Below are positions 15,733 through 23,765 of a stretch of 26,894 bases of DNA, in pieces. The notes under the pieces are model-generated. The model was not told where the DNA came from and ran no database searches. It saw nothing but the letters and a program-made list of their open reading frames with translations. The stretch is taken from positions 1 through 26,894 of the forward strand of contig JBKHDM010000042.1 in assembly GCA_046541355.1 (NCBI GenBank), given 5' to 3'. Made by a program: the position numbers and the translations under genes. How positions within the stretch are numbered: the stretch's first letter is position 1; every line of letters begins with the position of its first letter. This stretch comes from CAYZHV01 sp046541355 (GTDB taxonomy: Bacteria; Spirochaetota; Spirochaetia; DSM-27196; Alkalispirochaetaceae).

Positions 15733-17204
15733 CTGTCCTGCACAGTGCCCTGCATAAGGTGATGACCGCCCTGCATAAACGGTTACCCCTCAACCTACCG
15801 CCTCTGTTACTGGTTGCGACGCTCATCCTTTTTGCGCCCGCGCCTCTTTTCGCGCAGGAAGAGGAGGCTGCCGAGGAGGAGGAGGCCGAGGCTGAAGAGG
15901 CTGCCGAGGAGGAGGAGGCCGAGGAAGAAGAGGCTCGCTCCATAATCGAGGATTGGCGGGATACCCTCAGGTTCGGTATCAACAGTCAGGTGATAGAACT
16001 GATCCCGACACTCCGGGAAGAGCGGGTAGAGGAGCTCGAACCTGACCTCGCCCGCCTTCTGGAGAGCAGCAGAAACGAGAGACTCCAAAGGGAGATTCTA
16101 AGCTACTACCGGGAGCTCGAACACCCCGGCGCCCAGGAGCTCGCCGTCGAGTTGCTCAGTGCCTACCAGGAGGGTTCGGCCCGGCGCACCGAGGCTGCCA
16201 TGCGCTACCTCGCGGATGTGCCACCGGAGGAAGATGAGGGACGCGAGGAGATTACCGAGCTTCTCGAGGAGATAATCGCCCAGGGTGGTGGCCGGCTCGC
16301 CGCCTCCGCCGCCACGTCAATCTCGACCTTCGGCGAGGATGTGGGTGTCGAAGGAATCATCACCCTCTTCGAGGACGCCCCCTCAGAGGATGTCCGGGCC
16401 GCCCTGGTGCTCGCCCTCGGAGAGCTCGGCGACCCGGAGGCGTTTGATTTTCTCTCAGGCCTCGCGGAGGAAGAGGGGGAGGCGATGGTCCTCAGGCAGT
16501 ACGCCGTCGACTCCCTCGGCAGGCTGGGAACCGAGGAGGCGGTCCCGGTTATCGCCGAGCTCCTCGGCGCCTCGAACAGCCTGCTGCGCGCCTACGCGGT
16601 GAGTGCTCTCGGTCGCTTCGAGAATGAGGAGGCGTCCCAGGCGCTGATAACCGCCCTTCGCGACGAGTTCTGGCGCGCCCGGGTCTTTGCCCTCGAGGGG
16701 ATAGCCCGACTGGAGCTTGAGGAGGCGATTCCCGCGGTGATATACAAGGTTCGCTCCGATCCCGAGGAGCGGGTCCGTCTCGAGGCGGTAGCGGCGTTGA
16801 CCGCGTTCAATAACAGGGAGGTTCGAGAGTTCGTGGAGGAGACGGTGACCAACCCCCGGGCGAACTCATCGGTTCGCCTCGCGATGGTGGACCTCCTTCT
16901 CGACTGGGGGGACACCTTTGCCGTCTCCCTGCTCGAGGAGATAATGGAGAGCGCCTGGGAGGAAGAAAACTCCAGACTCCTCGATTACCTCTCCAAGGAG
17001 GCGTCCCTGCGGGAGAACGGCGCTTTCGCCCCCCTCTACGCCAGGATGCTAAGCCATCCCAACTACATCATCCGGATTTACGGCGCCCGGGGCATCGCCC
17101 GAAACGGACTCGGCCGCTACCGTGAGGACCTCGAGGCCCTCACGGAGGAGGGCAACCATCCCGCCCTGAGGCAGAACGTCCAGCGCGCCCTCGAAGAACT
17201 GTAG
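15729..17204 (+). CDS. Exported HEAT-repeat protein, function unknown
   Basis: The 491 residues begin with a signal peptide (hydrophobic 24-40, probable cleavage after APLFA near residue 42). A Glu/Ala-only stretch (about 44-71) follows, then helical repeats of the HEAT/Armadillo type from about 100 to the end. Typical units carry a VRAALVLALGELGDPEAFDFL-like pattern with L-G-x-x-x-A-V-P-V-I. The mature protein should be periplasmic and work as a protein-binding scaffold. The ATG overlaps the murJ stop (ATGA), with GAGGGAGG six bases upstream. In-frame ATG 15762 would give a shorter, more standard signal peptide. Co-translation with murJ hints at a cell-wall role, but the sequence shows no enzyme motif. 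Confidence 0.8.
   Translation: MTVLHSALHKVMTALHKRLPLNLPPLLLVATLILFAPAPLFAQEEEAAEEEEAEAEEAAEEEEAEEEEARSIIEDWRDTLRFGINSQVIELIPTLREERVEELEPDLARLLESSRNERLQREILSYYRELEHPGAQELAVELLSAYQEGSARRTEAAMRYLADVPPEEDEGREEITELLEEIIAQGGGRLAASAATSISTFGEDVGVEGIITLFEDAPSEDVRAALVLALGELGDPEAFDFLSGLAEEEGEAMVLRQYAVDSLGRLGTEEAVPVIAELLGASNSLLRAYAVSALGRFENEEASQALITALRDEFWRARVFALEGIARLELEEAIPAVIYKVRSDPEERVRLEAVAALTAFNNREVREFVEETVTNPRANSSVRLAMVDLLLDWGDTFAVSLLEEIMESAWEEENSRLLDYLSKEASLRENGAFAPLYARMLSHPNYIIRIYGARGIARNGLGRYREDLEALTEEGNHPALRQNVQRALEEL
15864..15924 (+). repeat. 28-bp direct repeat encoding the Glu/Ala-rich tract
   Basis: Copies at 15864-15891 and 15897-15924 (period 33 bp, both starting GAGGCTGCCGAGG) are identical. 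They encode Glu/Ala blocks directly after the signal-peptide cleavage region of the HEAT protein. An in-frame duplication is the simplest origin. Confidence 0.85.
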
Positions 17205-17208
17205 TCCC

Positions 17209-19929
17209 CTAGGCGAAACTCGCCACTTCGATCCTTTCGATCCGGTAGTGGTAGGTGCGCTCGTTGATCTCAAAGGTAAGCTCGTCCCCCGGCTTCTGGT
17301 TGTAGAGTTTCTTGCCGAGGGGTGACTGATAGTTAATGATCCCTTTGTCCGGGTCCGACTCCCAGGGCCCGAGAATCGTATAGACGACTTCCGTCCCTTT
17401 GTCCAGATCCTGGAGGGTCACCTTCGTGCCAAAGGCGACGCGCTCCGCCGTGACTTCCTTCGGATTGACGATACGTACCCGCTCGAGATCGCTCTTGAGC
17501 TCTCCCGCCCGACGGTTGAGTTCCGCCTGGTGTTCGAGGGCCGCCTTGTACTCGGCGTTCTCTCGAAGGTCGCCGTAGGACCGGGCGCGGTCGATCTCCT
17601 TCGAGTTCTCCGGAACCTCCACCTCGTGGAGATGGGTAAGCTCACGCTGCTTCCGATCGTAGGAGCCCGGAGCGGCGTAAAATCCGCGACTGACACTGCT
17701 CTCAACCGCTTCCTCCCGCTCGCCGTAGAACTTGAAGTCCGGGAAACGGTCGAGAACCTGCTGACGGGTCTCGATAAGGAGCTTCGAGTCGATATCCTTG
17801 ACGTCGCTGAGAAGCGTGTAGATCCGGGTCACCGAGTCCTGATCCGCCGTCTCGAGAAACCTCGACAGGTGACCTTCCTTGAACAGGTAGCTCTGGGCCT
17901 GCTTGTTGATCTTCCGGTTCGTCGTGGCGTCCTTGCGGTTCTCGATATCCCGGAAGGTGAGATCATAGATGTGAATCGTGCCGATGAGAATTTTTTCGTA
18001 ATCCACATCGACGTTCCGGAACCAGTCGTCCCCCTCGCAGTTTCGGGTAAACCAGATAAACGGTTCCCGCAGCTCTCGGTAGTTCTGATAGACGTACTTG
18101 AAAAGATCCTTGAGCATCTCCTCATGTCCCGCCCGCTCGAGTTCGTGGACCACGTCCCGGCTGAGGACGTAGGGAAAGAGACGAATATAAACCGCCGGCC
18201 AGTTCTTGTCGCTCCGTCGCACCGCATGGAGAAACTCCCGCTTGATCTCGTTACTGTCCATGGCGGCAAAGGTTGATTCGAGGTCCTCGATCTCGTTGTA
18301 AAGCTCCTCGAAGTCGAGGTGGAGCCCCTCCTGAGCGAGGTAGGGGTAGATCTTGAGTACATCGCTGACCAGAAGCTGGCTCGAAATGACCTGCTCGTTG
18401 ACCTGGGCGGGATTGCGCAGAAAGGCGACAAAGTACTCGAACATCTCCCTGAAGAAGTCGGAGTCGGTACCGGCACTCGCGTTCTCCTCGATGTGATCGA
18501 GAAACTCCCGGAAGGTCGCTACCCGGTCGAAGAAGTCCTTTTCAGCCTTGAACTTGTTGAAGGTCTTTTCCTCAAAGGTGATCGGCTGGTCCCGAACCAC
18601 AAAGTGGTCGAGCTTCGCCTGGAGGGTACCAAAATCCTCGCTCGTCTTGAGGATGCTCCGCGCCTTGGTGCTCCAGGAGGACCACTCACCCTGGGTGAGG
18701 ACCTGGGGCACCAGTTCCGCCTTGATCTTTTTCATGTCCGCGGCGTTGTCGAGGGATCGAATAACCGTTTTGAGAGCCCAGGTCGGATTCTTCTTGACCC
18801 GTAGCTTCAGCTTCTCCCGGGGCCAGACGCTGCGAAGCACCCAGATGTGATCCTTTGCCAGAACGTCGAGGGCGCTTACGGCCATCTTGAGGGACATCTT
18901 GTGATTCCGCTTTTTTGCGAAGTCGATAACGATCGTGTCCCCCTGAATATCCCGGATACGCCCGACCCCCCAGGAACGATGAAATACGAAGTTGCCCTTG
19001 TCAAAGGCGATGTGCTTTTCAAAGTCCGCAATGGAGTCGTGGACGTTACGCCACCCCTGATTGAGGTTCGAGAGACGGATATAGTCGTCGAGATGGCTGT
19101 GGTCCGAGTACTTCGCCTGAAAGCACTCGACGATCTCCTTTCTCGCCCACGGGTTCTTTGCATCGTAGGCGAGCACTCGCTTGAGGATCTCGATCGCCGT
19201 GTCCCAACGCTCCTGCTGCTTGAAATAGGGGTAGAGATCCTCGAGCAGCTGCACCGCGCGGTCGGGACTGATCGTCTTGGCGATCTTGCCCTCGGCGTGA
19301 TAGAAAAACTCCGTCTCCTCCGGGGCGAGCTGAATGAGGCGGTGCCACACCTCCTTCACGCTGGTAAACAGCTTCTGGTTTATGTAGCGGTGGAGCGCCT
19401 TTTTGTAGTAGTTGACCGCCTCTTCGGTCTCTCCCTCCTCTTCCTTTCGGAGGGCGAGTTTACGGACAATGTCCGCCTCCTCGTAGTCGACCCGGATGAG
19501 GCGTTCCCAGATCTCGTAGAGGTTCTCCTCACGACTCTCGTGGGCGTAGGTTTCGGCAAGGGTGCGCAGGGCAAATTTGTTCTCCCCGAAGTCGAGGATC
19601 CGCTCGGCAAGGTACTCAACAATGCTCCACTTGTGGTTGTCCGAGAAGATCTGAATCAGGGTGACCAGGTTGGAGTCATCCACAACCTGCCGGTTGAGGT
19701 TGATTATCCCGGAGATGTAAAGGGCGATAATGCTGTTCTTGGTGTGCTGGAGATGCTCCTCGCACGCCTCGAGCGCCTCTTCCTGGTTCTCCTGTTCCAT
19801 GATCCCCTCGACCACCCGGTCGAGTTCCTGAAAGTTTTTTACCGTGTAGCTGTTAAGGGCCGCACGGGTCCACTTTTCTTCGTTGAGTAACTCCGAAATG
19901 TGCGTCACGGTCCTGGTCTGCTCTGCCAT
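17209..19929 (-). CDS. greA: Giant GreA-type transcript cleavage factor with TPR-like N-terminus and internal Tudor-like segment
   Basis: Only the last 160 or so of 906 residues are GreA. The coiled coil carries ARSYGDLRENAEYKAALE, with acidic tip residues D787 and E790 (D41 and E44 of E. coli GreA). An FKBP-like domain follows (FGTKVTLQDLD ... ISPLG-like YQSPLGKKL). GreA rescues backtracked RNA polymerase by stimulating transcript cleavage. The first 300 or so residues are TPR/HAT-like helices (EEAVNYYKKALHRY, WDTAIEILKRVLAYD). Residues about 312-355 include FVFHRSWGVGRIRDIQG and VIDF, resembling the PcrA/UvrD C-terminal Tudor domain. The rest (about 360-740) is helical and unrecognised. ATG 19929 has GGAG upstream. 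Long GreA fusions are, as I recall, usual in spirochaetes. Confidence 0.92.
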   Translation of the reverse strand: MAEQTRTVTHISELLNEEKWTRAALNSYTVKNFQELDRVVEGIMEQENQEEALEACEEHLQHTKNSIIALYISGIINLNRQVVDDSNLVTLIQIFSDNHKWSIVEYLAERILDFGENKFALRTLAETYAHESREENLYEIWERLIRVDYEEADIVRKLALRKEEEGETEEAVNYYKKALHRYINQKLFTSVKEVWHRLIQLAPEETEFFYHAEGKIAKTISPDRAVQLLEDLYPYFKQQERWDTAIEILKRVLAYDAKNPWARKEIVECFQAKYSDHSHLDDYIRLSNLNQGWRNVHDSIADFEKHIAFDKGNFVFHRSWGVGRIRDIQGDTIVIDFAKKRNHKMSLKMAVSALDVLAKDHIWVLRSVWPREKLKLRVKKNPTWALKTVIRSLDNAADMKKIKAELVPQVLTQGEWSSWSTKARSILKTSEDFGTLQAKLDHFVVRDQPITFEEKTFNKFKAEKDFFDRVATFREFLDHIEENASAGTDSDFFREMFEYFVAFLRNPAQVNEQVISSQLLVSDVLKIYPYLAQEGLHLDFEELYNEIEDLESTFAAMDSNEIKREFLHAVRRSDKNWPAVYIRLFPYVLSRDVVHELERAGHEEMLKDLFKYVYQNYRELREPFIWFTRNCEGDDWFRNVDVDYEKILIGTIHIYDLTFRDIENRKDATTNRKINKQAQSYLFKEGHLSRFLETADQDSVTRIYTLLSDVKDIDSKLLIETRQQVLDRFPDFKFYGEREEAVESSVSRGFYAAPGSYDRKQRELTHLHEVEVPENSKEIDRARSYGDLRENAEYKAALEHQAELNRRAGELKSDLERVRIVNPKEVTAERVAFGTKVTLQDLDKGTEVVYTILGPWESDPDKGIINYQSPLGKKLYNQKPGDELTFEINERTYHYRIERIEVASFA

Positions 19930-19949
19930 AGATCAAGCTCCTGCCATAG

Positions 19950-20894
19950 CTAATTGGTGTATAGGTGATAGATTTTCGAGTTTATGCTCCGGATTTTCAG
20001 AAGGACCTCGTCGATCTTCTGCTGCTCCTCCTGAACCCCGATAAAGTGATCTATCAGCCAGAAATACTTATTTATGAGTCGAGGCTCGATCACCCCGGGC
20101 TCGGCGGTCCCCTCCCGCAGCTCCCGCTCCAGGGAGTAGATCGCCTGTTTTAGACGGCCAAACTCAATGGACCGGAGCTCCCGCTTGACGGTAAACACGC
20201 CGAACAGGACACCGTAGACCGGTAACCACTCCTTGAGGAGGGTTTGGCTCATCCCCATCTCCTCCAGCTTTACCACCAGCCGCCGAATCATTTCCGACTC
20301 CAGCAGTGTCACATCCACCCGTTGCGGCTCCACGAAGAAAGCCTCCCGGAAAAACGCCTTCGCCGCCTGGGAGTCGCCGACAAGGGCAAAGGAATCGGCG
20401 AGCTCCGCGAGAATAGCCGCGTCCGCGGGCCGCTCGGTCGTGGCCGCCTGGAGAAAGCGTACCGCCCGCTGAAAGTCGCCCATCCCTTTGTAGCACCGCC
20501 CGATGCGAAGGAGCAGATCCGGTTCCCGTTGCTCCGACTGCTGGTAGAGCTGCCGATAGTAGGCGAGGGCCTCACCGAAGACGTGCTGCTTGAGGGCGTA
20601 GAGACAGCTTTCGTCCCGCTCGCCGATCCGCTCGACGAAGGAGTCGAAGGTCCTCCACTGTCCGAGAAGATACTCCGCCCGGTCGAAGGTGCCGCTGATG
20701 CTCGCAACGCTACTATGACGGTCACGCCAGAAGTTGACGTACTTGAGCGATGTCACAACCCGGGGGTTTTCAAACGCCGTAGAGAGTGCCTCCTCCAAGG
20801 CGGCAGCGGCGTCGTCGAGCTCGTGCTCTTTTATTCTTTCGTACGCCCTCTGGAGCAGCGTATCGGTTCGCTCATCCTGCCTCTGGTTCTCCAC
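19950..20894 (-). CDS. TPR-like protein co-transcribed with the GreA fusion
   Basis: The 314 residues have no signal peptide and are almost entirely helical. TPR-like units lie around residues 100-205 (LLLRIGRCYKGMGDFQRAVRFLQ, AAILAELADSFALVGDSQAAKAFFREA). The C-terminal 80 or so residues (KYFWLIDHFIGVQEEQQKIDEVLLKIRSINSKIYHLYTN in segments) look like a helical bundle. No enzyme motif is seen and I do not recognise the family. The start is GTG 20894; there is no in-frame ATG close by, and a consensus promoter lies 33-60 bases upstream. The GreA-fusion gene follows after 20 bases, so the two are one operon, and a partner or assembly role for the GreA fusion is a reasonable guess. Confidence 0.78.
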   Translation of the reverse strand: MENQRQDERTDTLLQRAYERIKEHELDDAAAALEEALSTAFENPRVVTSLKYVNFWRDRHSSVASISGTFDRAEYLLGQWRTFDSFVERIGERDESCLYALKQHVFGEALAYYRQLYQQSEQREPDLLLRIGRCYKGMGDFQRAVRFLQAATTERPADAAILAELADSFALVGDSQAAKAFFREAFFVEPQRVDVTLLESEMIRRLVVKLEEMGMSQTLLKEWLPVYGVLFGVFTVKRELRSIEFGRLKQAIYSLERELREGTAEPGVIEPRLINKYFWLIDHFIGVQEEQQKIDEVLLKIRSINSKIYHLYTN

Positions 20895-20926
20895 TCCCGT
20901 TAGTATTCCCCGATGGTAATTCCGTC

Positions 20927-20954
20927 ATTATATCATAACAAGAATATACGTCAA
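20927..20954 (-). promoter_or_regulatory. Consensus promoter of the TPR-greA operon
   Basis: Reading the minus strand, TTGACG (20954-20949), a 16-base spacer and a perfect TATAAT (20932-20927) point toward the GTG at 20894. Transcription should begin near 20920, leaving a leader of about 26 bases. Confidence 0.85.
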
Positions 20955-20998
20955 CGAAGGCCCCCTGGGGAAGAGGCTTGAGAGGTGAGGAGAGAGGT

Positions 20999-21027
20999 TT
21001 GATATTTGGAGCGCCACAGCATATTAT
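20999..21027 (+). promoter_or_regulatory. Promoter of rpe, placed for a leaderless transcript
   Basis: TTGATA (20999-21004), 17 bases and TATTAT (21022-21027) end ten bases before the rpe ATG. Initiation near A21034 would leave about three leader bases, in line with the lack of any SD before rpe. Confidence 0.75.
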
Positions 21028-21036
21028 GACAGCACT

Positions 21037-21708
21037 ATGAAACAATCGTCAATCATAACTGCCCCGTCAATCCTGTCGGCGGATTTTTCCCGTCTCGCGG
21101 AAGGGGTAGAGCTCTGCGAAGCCGCCGGGGCGGACTGGATCCATGTCGACATCATGGATGGTCACTTCGCTCCGAATCTCAGTTTCGCTCCGAAAACGGT
21201 TGCGGATATCCGGGGACTCACCAAGCTGCCCCTCGACGTACACCTCATGGTTGACAACCCCGAGACGATGATTGCCCCCTTCGCGGAGGCCGGGGCGGAC
21301 CGGATCACCTTTCATATCGAGGCGTCGGTCCACGCCCACCGCACCTGCCGGGTCATCCGGAATCTTGGTTGCTTGGTCGGTCTCAGTCTTGTTCCCTCCA
21401 CGCCGTTGGAGATGGTCAGGGAGCTGCTCCCGGAGATCGACCTGCTCCTGGTGATGACGGTAAACCCGGGATTCGGGGGACAGGCGCTGATTCCCTCCTG
21501 CCTCGAAAAGGTGGGTCGCGCCGCAGGCATGCGTCGGGAGCGGGGACTCGGGTTCCTCATTCAGGTTGACGGAGGGATAAACGAGGAGACCTACCGTGAC
21601 GCGATCGACTCCGGGGCGGAGGTCCTGGTGAGCGGCAGCTCCTTTTTCAACGCTCCTGACCCGGCAGCCTATATTGCACGGATGAAGTCCTCCGGCGCCA
21701 CGGCGTGA
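21037..21708 (+). CDS. rpe: Ribulose-phosphate 3-epimerase
   Basis: Rpe interconverts ribulose 5-phosphate and xylulose 5-phosphate in the pentose phosphate pathway. The 223 residues show the full TIM-barrel signature set: PSILSADFSRL, DWIHVDIMDGHFAPN (metal-ligand His/Asp), LDVHLMVDNP, MTVNPGFGGQ and IQVDGGINEET, ending with VSGSSFF at the phosphate site. Length is normal. ATG 21037 has no SD, but a promoter lies immediately upstream. It is oriented away from the greA operon, and a 70-base gap with no clear terminator separates it from the next gene. Confidence 0.96.
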   Translation: MKQSSIITAPSILSADFSRLAEGVELCEAAGADWIHVDIMDGHFAPNLSFAPKTVADIRGLTKLPLDVHLMVDNPETMIAPFAEAGADRITFHIEASVHAHRTCRVIRNLGCLVGLSLVPSTPLEMVRELLPEIDLLLVMTVNPGFGGQALIPSCLEKVGRAAGMRRERGLGFLIQVDGGINEETYRDAIDSGAEVLVSGSSFFNAPDPAAYIARMKSSGATA

Positions 21709-21778
21709 GCTGTTTTTTCCACCGGTTCTCGTATAGTATGGGCGAGGTTGGGTCGACAATGAGAGTGGGAGCGTAGAA

Positions 21779-22651
21779 ATGAAGAAACGACGGTTCTGGA
21801 TAATTCCGGTGGTAGGCCTCCTGGTAGCGGGGGCACCCCTTTTTGCCCAGGAGTCGACGCTGACCCCGTCGCAGCTACTCAACGAGGGGGTATCCCGGTT
21901 TCAGCAGGGCGCCTTCGAGCAGGGGCTTGTCAGGTTTCGTGAGGCCCTTCTCAACGCCGAGGAGACCTCTGTAGAGGCGGACGCCTACTTCTGGATCGCC
22001 AAGTCGGCTATGGCCCTCAACCGACTCGAGGAGGCGGAGCAGAACCTCGAGTACTACCTGATGAACTACCCCGACAACCGGTACTACTCCGAGGCGAACT
22101 ACCAACGAGGGCGGCTGCTCTTTCTCCAGGAGGATTATCAGAGCGCTATTCAGGCGTTTCAGCAGTTTCTCGAGGAGTACCGCGACTCACCCTTTGTGGC
22201 AAACGCCTATTACTGGACCGGGGAGTCCCTCTACGAACTCGGCCGTCTCGACGAGGCGCAACGGATCTTTACCACGGTGGTCCGGGAGTTTCCCACCAGC
22301 TTCCGGGTCGAAGCGGCCCGCTACCGCCTCTCACTGATCGAGCTCAAGGGGCGGGAGGAGGAGTTACTGCGACTGCTCCGTCGCAGCCATGAGTCCTTTC
22401 TCGCCGCTCAGGAGGAGTTCCAGCGACGCCAGACCGGTTACGAAGAGGCCCTCGATGAGTATCAGGAGCGACTCGCCGCCGGGGCAACGGAAGGAGCGAG
22501 AGCGGAGATCTCCCGGCTCACCAGCCGTGTACGGGAGCTTGAAGACGAGCTTTCGAGCCGTGAGGCGAGGGTGCGCACGCTCGAACAGGAGGTAACCCGG
22601 ATGCGGGAGCAGATGCAAGAGAGCTCGGAAAACGCAAACGGGGGGCAGTAG
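21779..22651 (+). CDS. Exported TPR protein with C-terminal coiled coil
   Basis: The 290 residues start with a signal peptide (MKKRR, hydrophobic 7-20, probable cleavage after APLFA at 23). Four or five TPR units follow (about 28-190) with AYFWIAKSAMALNRLEEAEQNL, ANYQRGRLLFLQEDYQSAI and AYYWTGESLYELGRLDEA. A long charged coiled coil covers about 200-285. The TPR units resemble the YbgF/CpoB and BamD style (W/Y-x-x-G-x-x-x-Y), which coordinate envelope assembly. In CpoB, however, the coiled coil is N-terminal, so this is not a simple orthologue. GGGAG is eight bases before the ATG. The next gene starts 11 bases on, so an operon with a second TPR protein and dtd is likely. Confidence 0.82.
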   Translation: MKKRRFWIIPVVGLLVAGAPLFAQESTLTPSQLLNEGVSRFQQGAFEQGLVRFREALLNAEETSVEADAYFWIAKSAMALNRLEEAEQNLEYYLMNYPDNRYYSEANYQRGRLLFLQEDYQSAIQAFQQFLEEYRDSPFVANAYYWTGESLYELGRLDEAQRIFTTVVREFPTSFRVEAARYRLSLIELKGREEELLRLLRRSHESFLAAQEEFQRRQTGYEEALDEYQERLAAGATEGARAEISRLTSRVRELEDELSSREARVRTLEQEVTRMREQMQESSENANGGQ

Positions 22652-22661
22652 AGCGGTCGCT

Positions 22662-23765
22662 GTGACAGCGGGCAAGGGTAAGAGCGGACTCAATCGCGGC
22701 CGGCGCCTCTTTCGGCGGCGAAAATACGCCGAGGTTATATCGCTTCTGGAGCCGCAGGTCTTTATCTACAGGGAAAACCCCGACTACTTCGAGCTTCTCG
22801 GTCTCTCCTGTCTCTACACCGGAGACTACGCCGGAGCGTACAGCTACCTGCGCCGGGTGGAGCAGATGGAGCCTGAGCGACTTCACATCATCAACGCCCT
22901 CGCCGCGGTAGCCCTCAGACGACGCGAGACCGAGGAGGCGCTCCGCCTCTGGCTCAAAGTCCTCGACCAGGATTCACGCAACCGCATCGCCCGGCGAGGC
23001 CTCGACTTTCTCCGTTCCTCCGATGACCCCGCCCAGATCATAAGCGTCTTCGAGGAGGGAAAGGGAAAGAAGTTCCTCCCTCCTGAACCGGTAACCGTCC
23101 CTCTGAGCGTCTGGGTCTTCATCCTCCTTGCCGGAGTTCTCGCCCTCGCCACGGTAACCGTGCCGCCTCTGCTGAGCTGGATCGAACAGCAGCGCGGCGA
23201 GCCCCGGGAGGGAGTCGAGCTTGTGGAGCTTCCCCGGGAGGGTGAGCGCCTCGCCACGGAGGGGGAGTTTCGTCTCATCCTCACCGAGGACGAACTCGCC
23301 TCCACCCTCCGCCGCGCGAGAGAGTACTTCAACGAGTACCGGGACAACCTCGCCCAGCGGGAGATAAACCGGATTCTCGCCTCGAACGCGTCTGTCCCCC
23401 TCAAAGAGCGGGCGCGACTCCTCGAACAGTACCTCCGGGAACCCGATTTCACCAGTTTCGACGACAATTTCGGCTACTCCGAGGTAGCCGAGGAGAGCTG
23501 GCTCTACCGCAATACCTACGTCCGCTGGAGCGGAACGGCGAGCAACATCGAGTTTGGCGAGGAGCAAATACGCTTTGATTTTCTCGTCGGCTACCAGGAC
23601 CGCCGGGTCCTCGAGGGGGTCGTTCCCGCCTACCTCGAGTTTGCAGCCCTCCTCGACGGGGGCGAGGCTATAGAGGTGATCGCGGAGGTGGAGCTCCCGG
23701 AGGATGAGCCCGGCTTTGCCCTCCGGGTCACCTCGATCCGCAAGATAGCGCCGAGGGGAGAGTAG
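22662..23765 (+). CDS. TPR protein with one membrane helix and a beta-rich C-terminal domain
   Basis: The 367 residues carry two or three TPR-like units (about 12-115, e.g. YFELLGLSCLYTGDYAGAYSY), one membrane helix (about 147-169, VPLSVWVFILLAGVLALATV), a helical region (about 205-262), and a strand-rich end (about 280-362, NTYVRWSGTASNIEF, IRFDFLVGYQD). With no signal peptide and a basic N-terminus, the TPR part is probably cytoplasmic and the C-terminal domain periplasmic. I do not recognise the family, and the strand pattern only vaguely suggests an OB-like fold. The start is taken as GTG 22662, with poor SD support. Its TAG overlaps the dtd GTG by one base. Confidence 0.75.
   Translation: MTAGKGKSGLNRGRRLFRRRKYAEVISLLEPQVFIYRENPDYFELLGLSCLYTGDYAGAYSYLRRVEQMEPERLHIINALAAVALRRRETEEALRLWLKVLDQDSRNRIARRGLDFLRSSDDPAQIISVFEEGKGKKFLPPEPVTVPLSVWVFILLAGVLALATVTVPPLLSWIEQQRGEPREGVELVELPREGERLATEGEFRLILTEDELASTLRRAREYFNEYRDNLAQREINRILASNASVPLKERARLLEQYLREPDFTSFDDNFGYSEVAEESWLYRNTYVRWSGTASNIEFGEEQIRFDFLVGYQDRRVLEGVVPAYLEFAALLDGGEAIEVIAEVELPEDEPGFALRVTSIRKIAPRGE

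Noticed and set aside
17530..18276. Plus-strand open frames of up to 347 residues opposite the GreA fusion
   Set aside because: They mirror the Glu/Leu-rich minus-strand gene and show no family motif or start signal.
21709..21778. Promoter for the exported TPR gene (TATAGT at 21732-21737)
   Set aside because: No -35-like hexamer is present at 15-19 bases upstream and no TG extension, so it is too weak to annotate; readthrough from rpe is equally likely.
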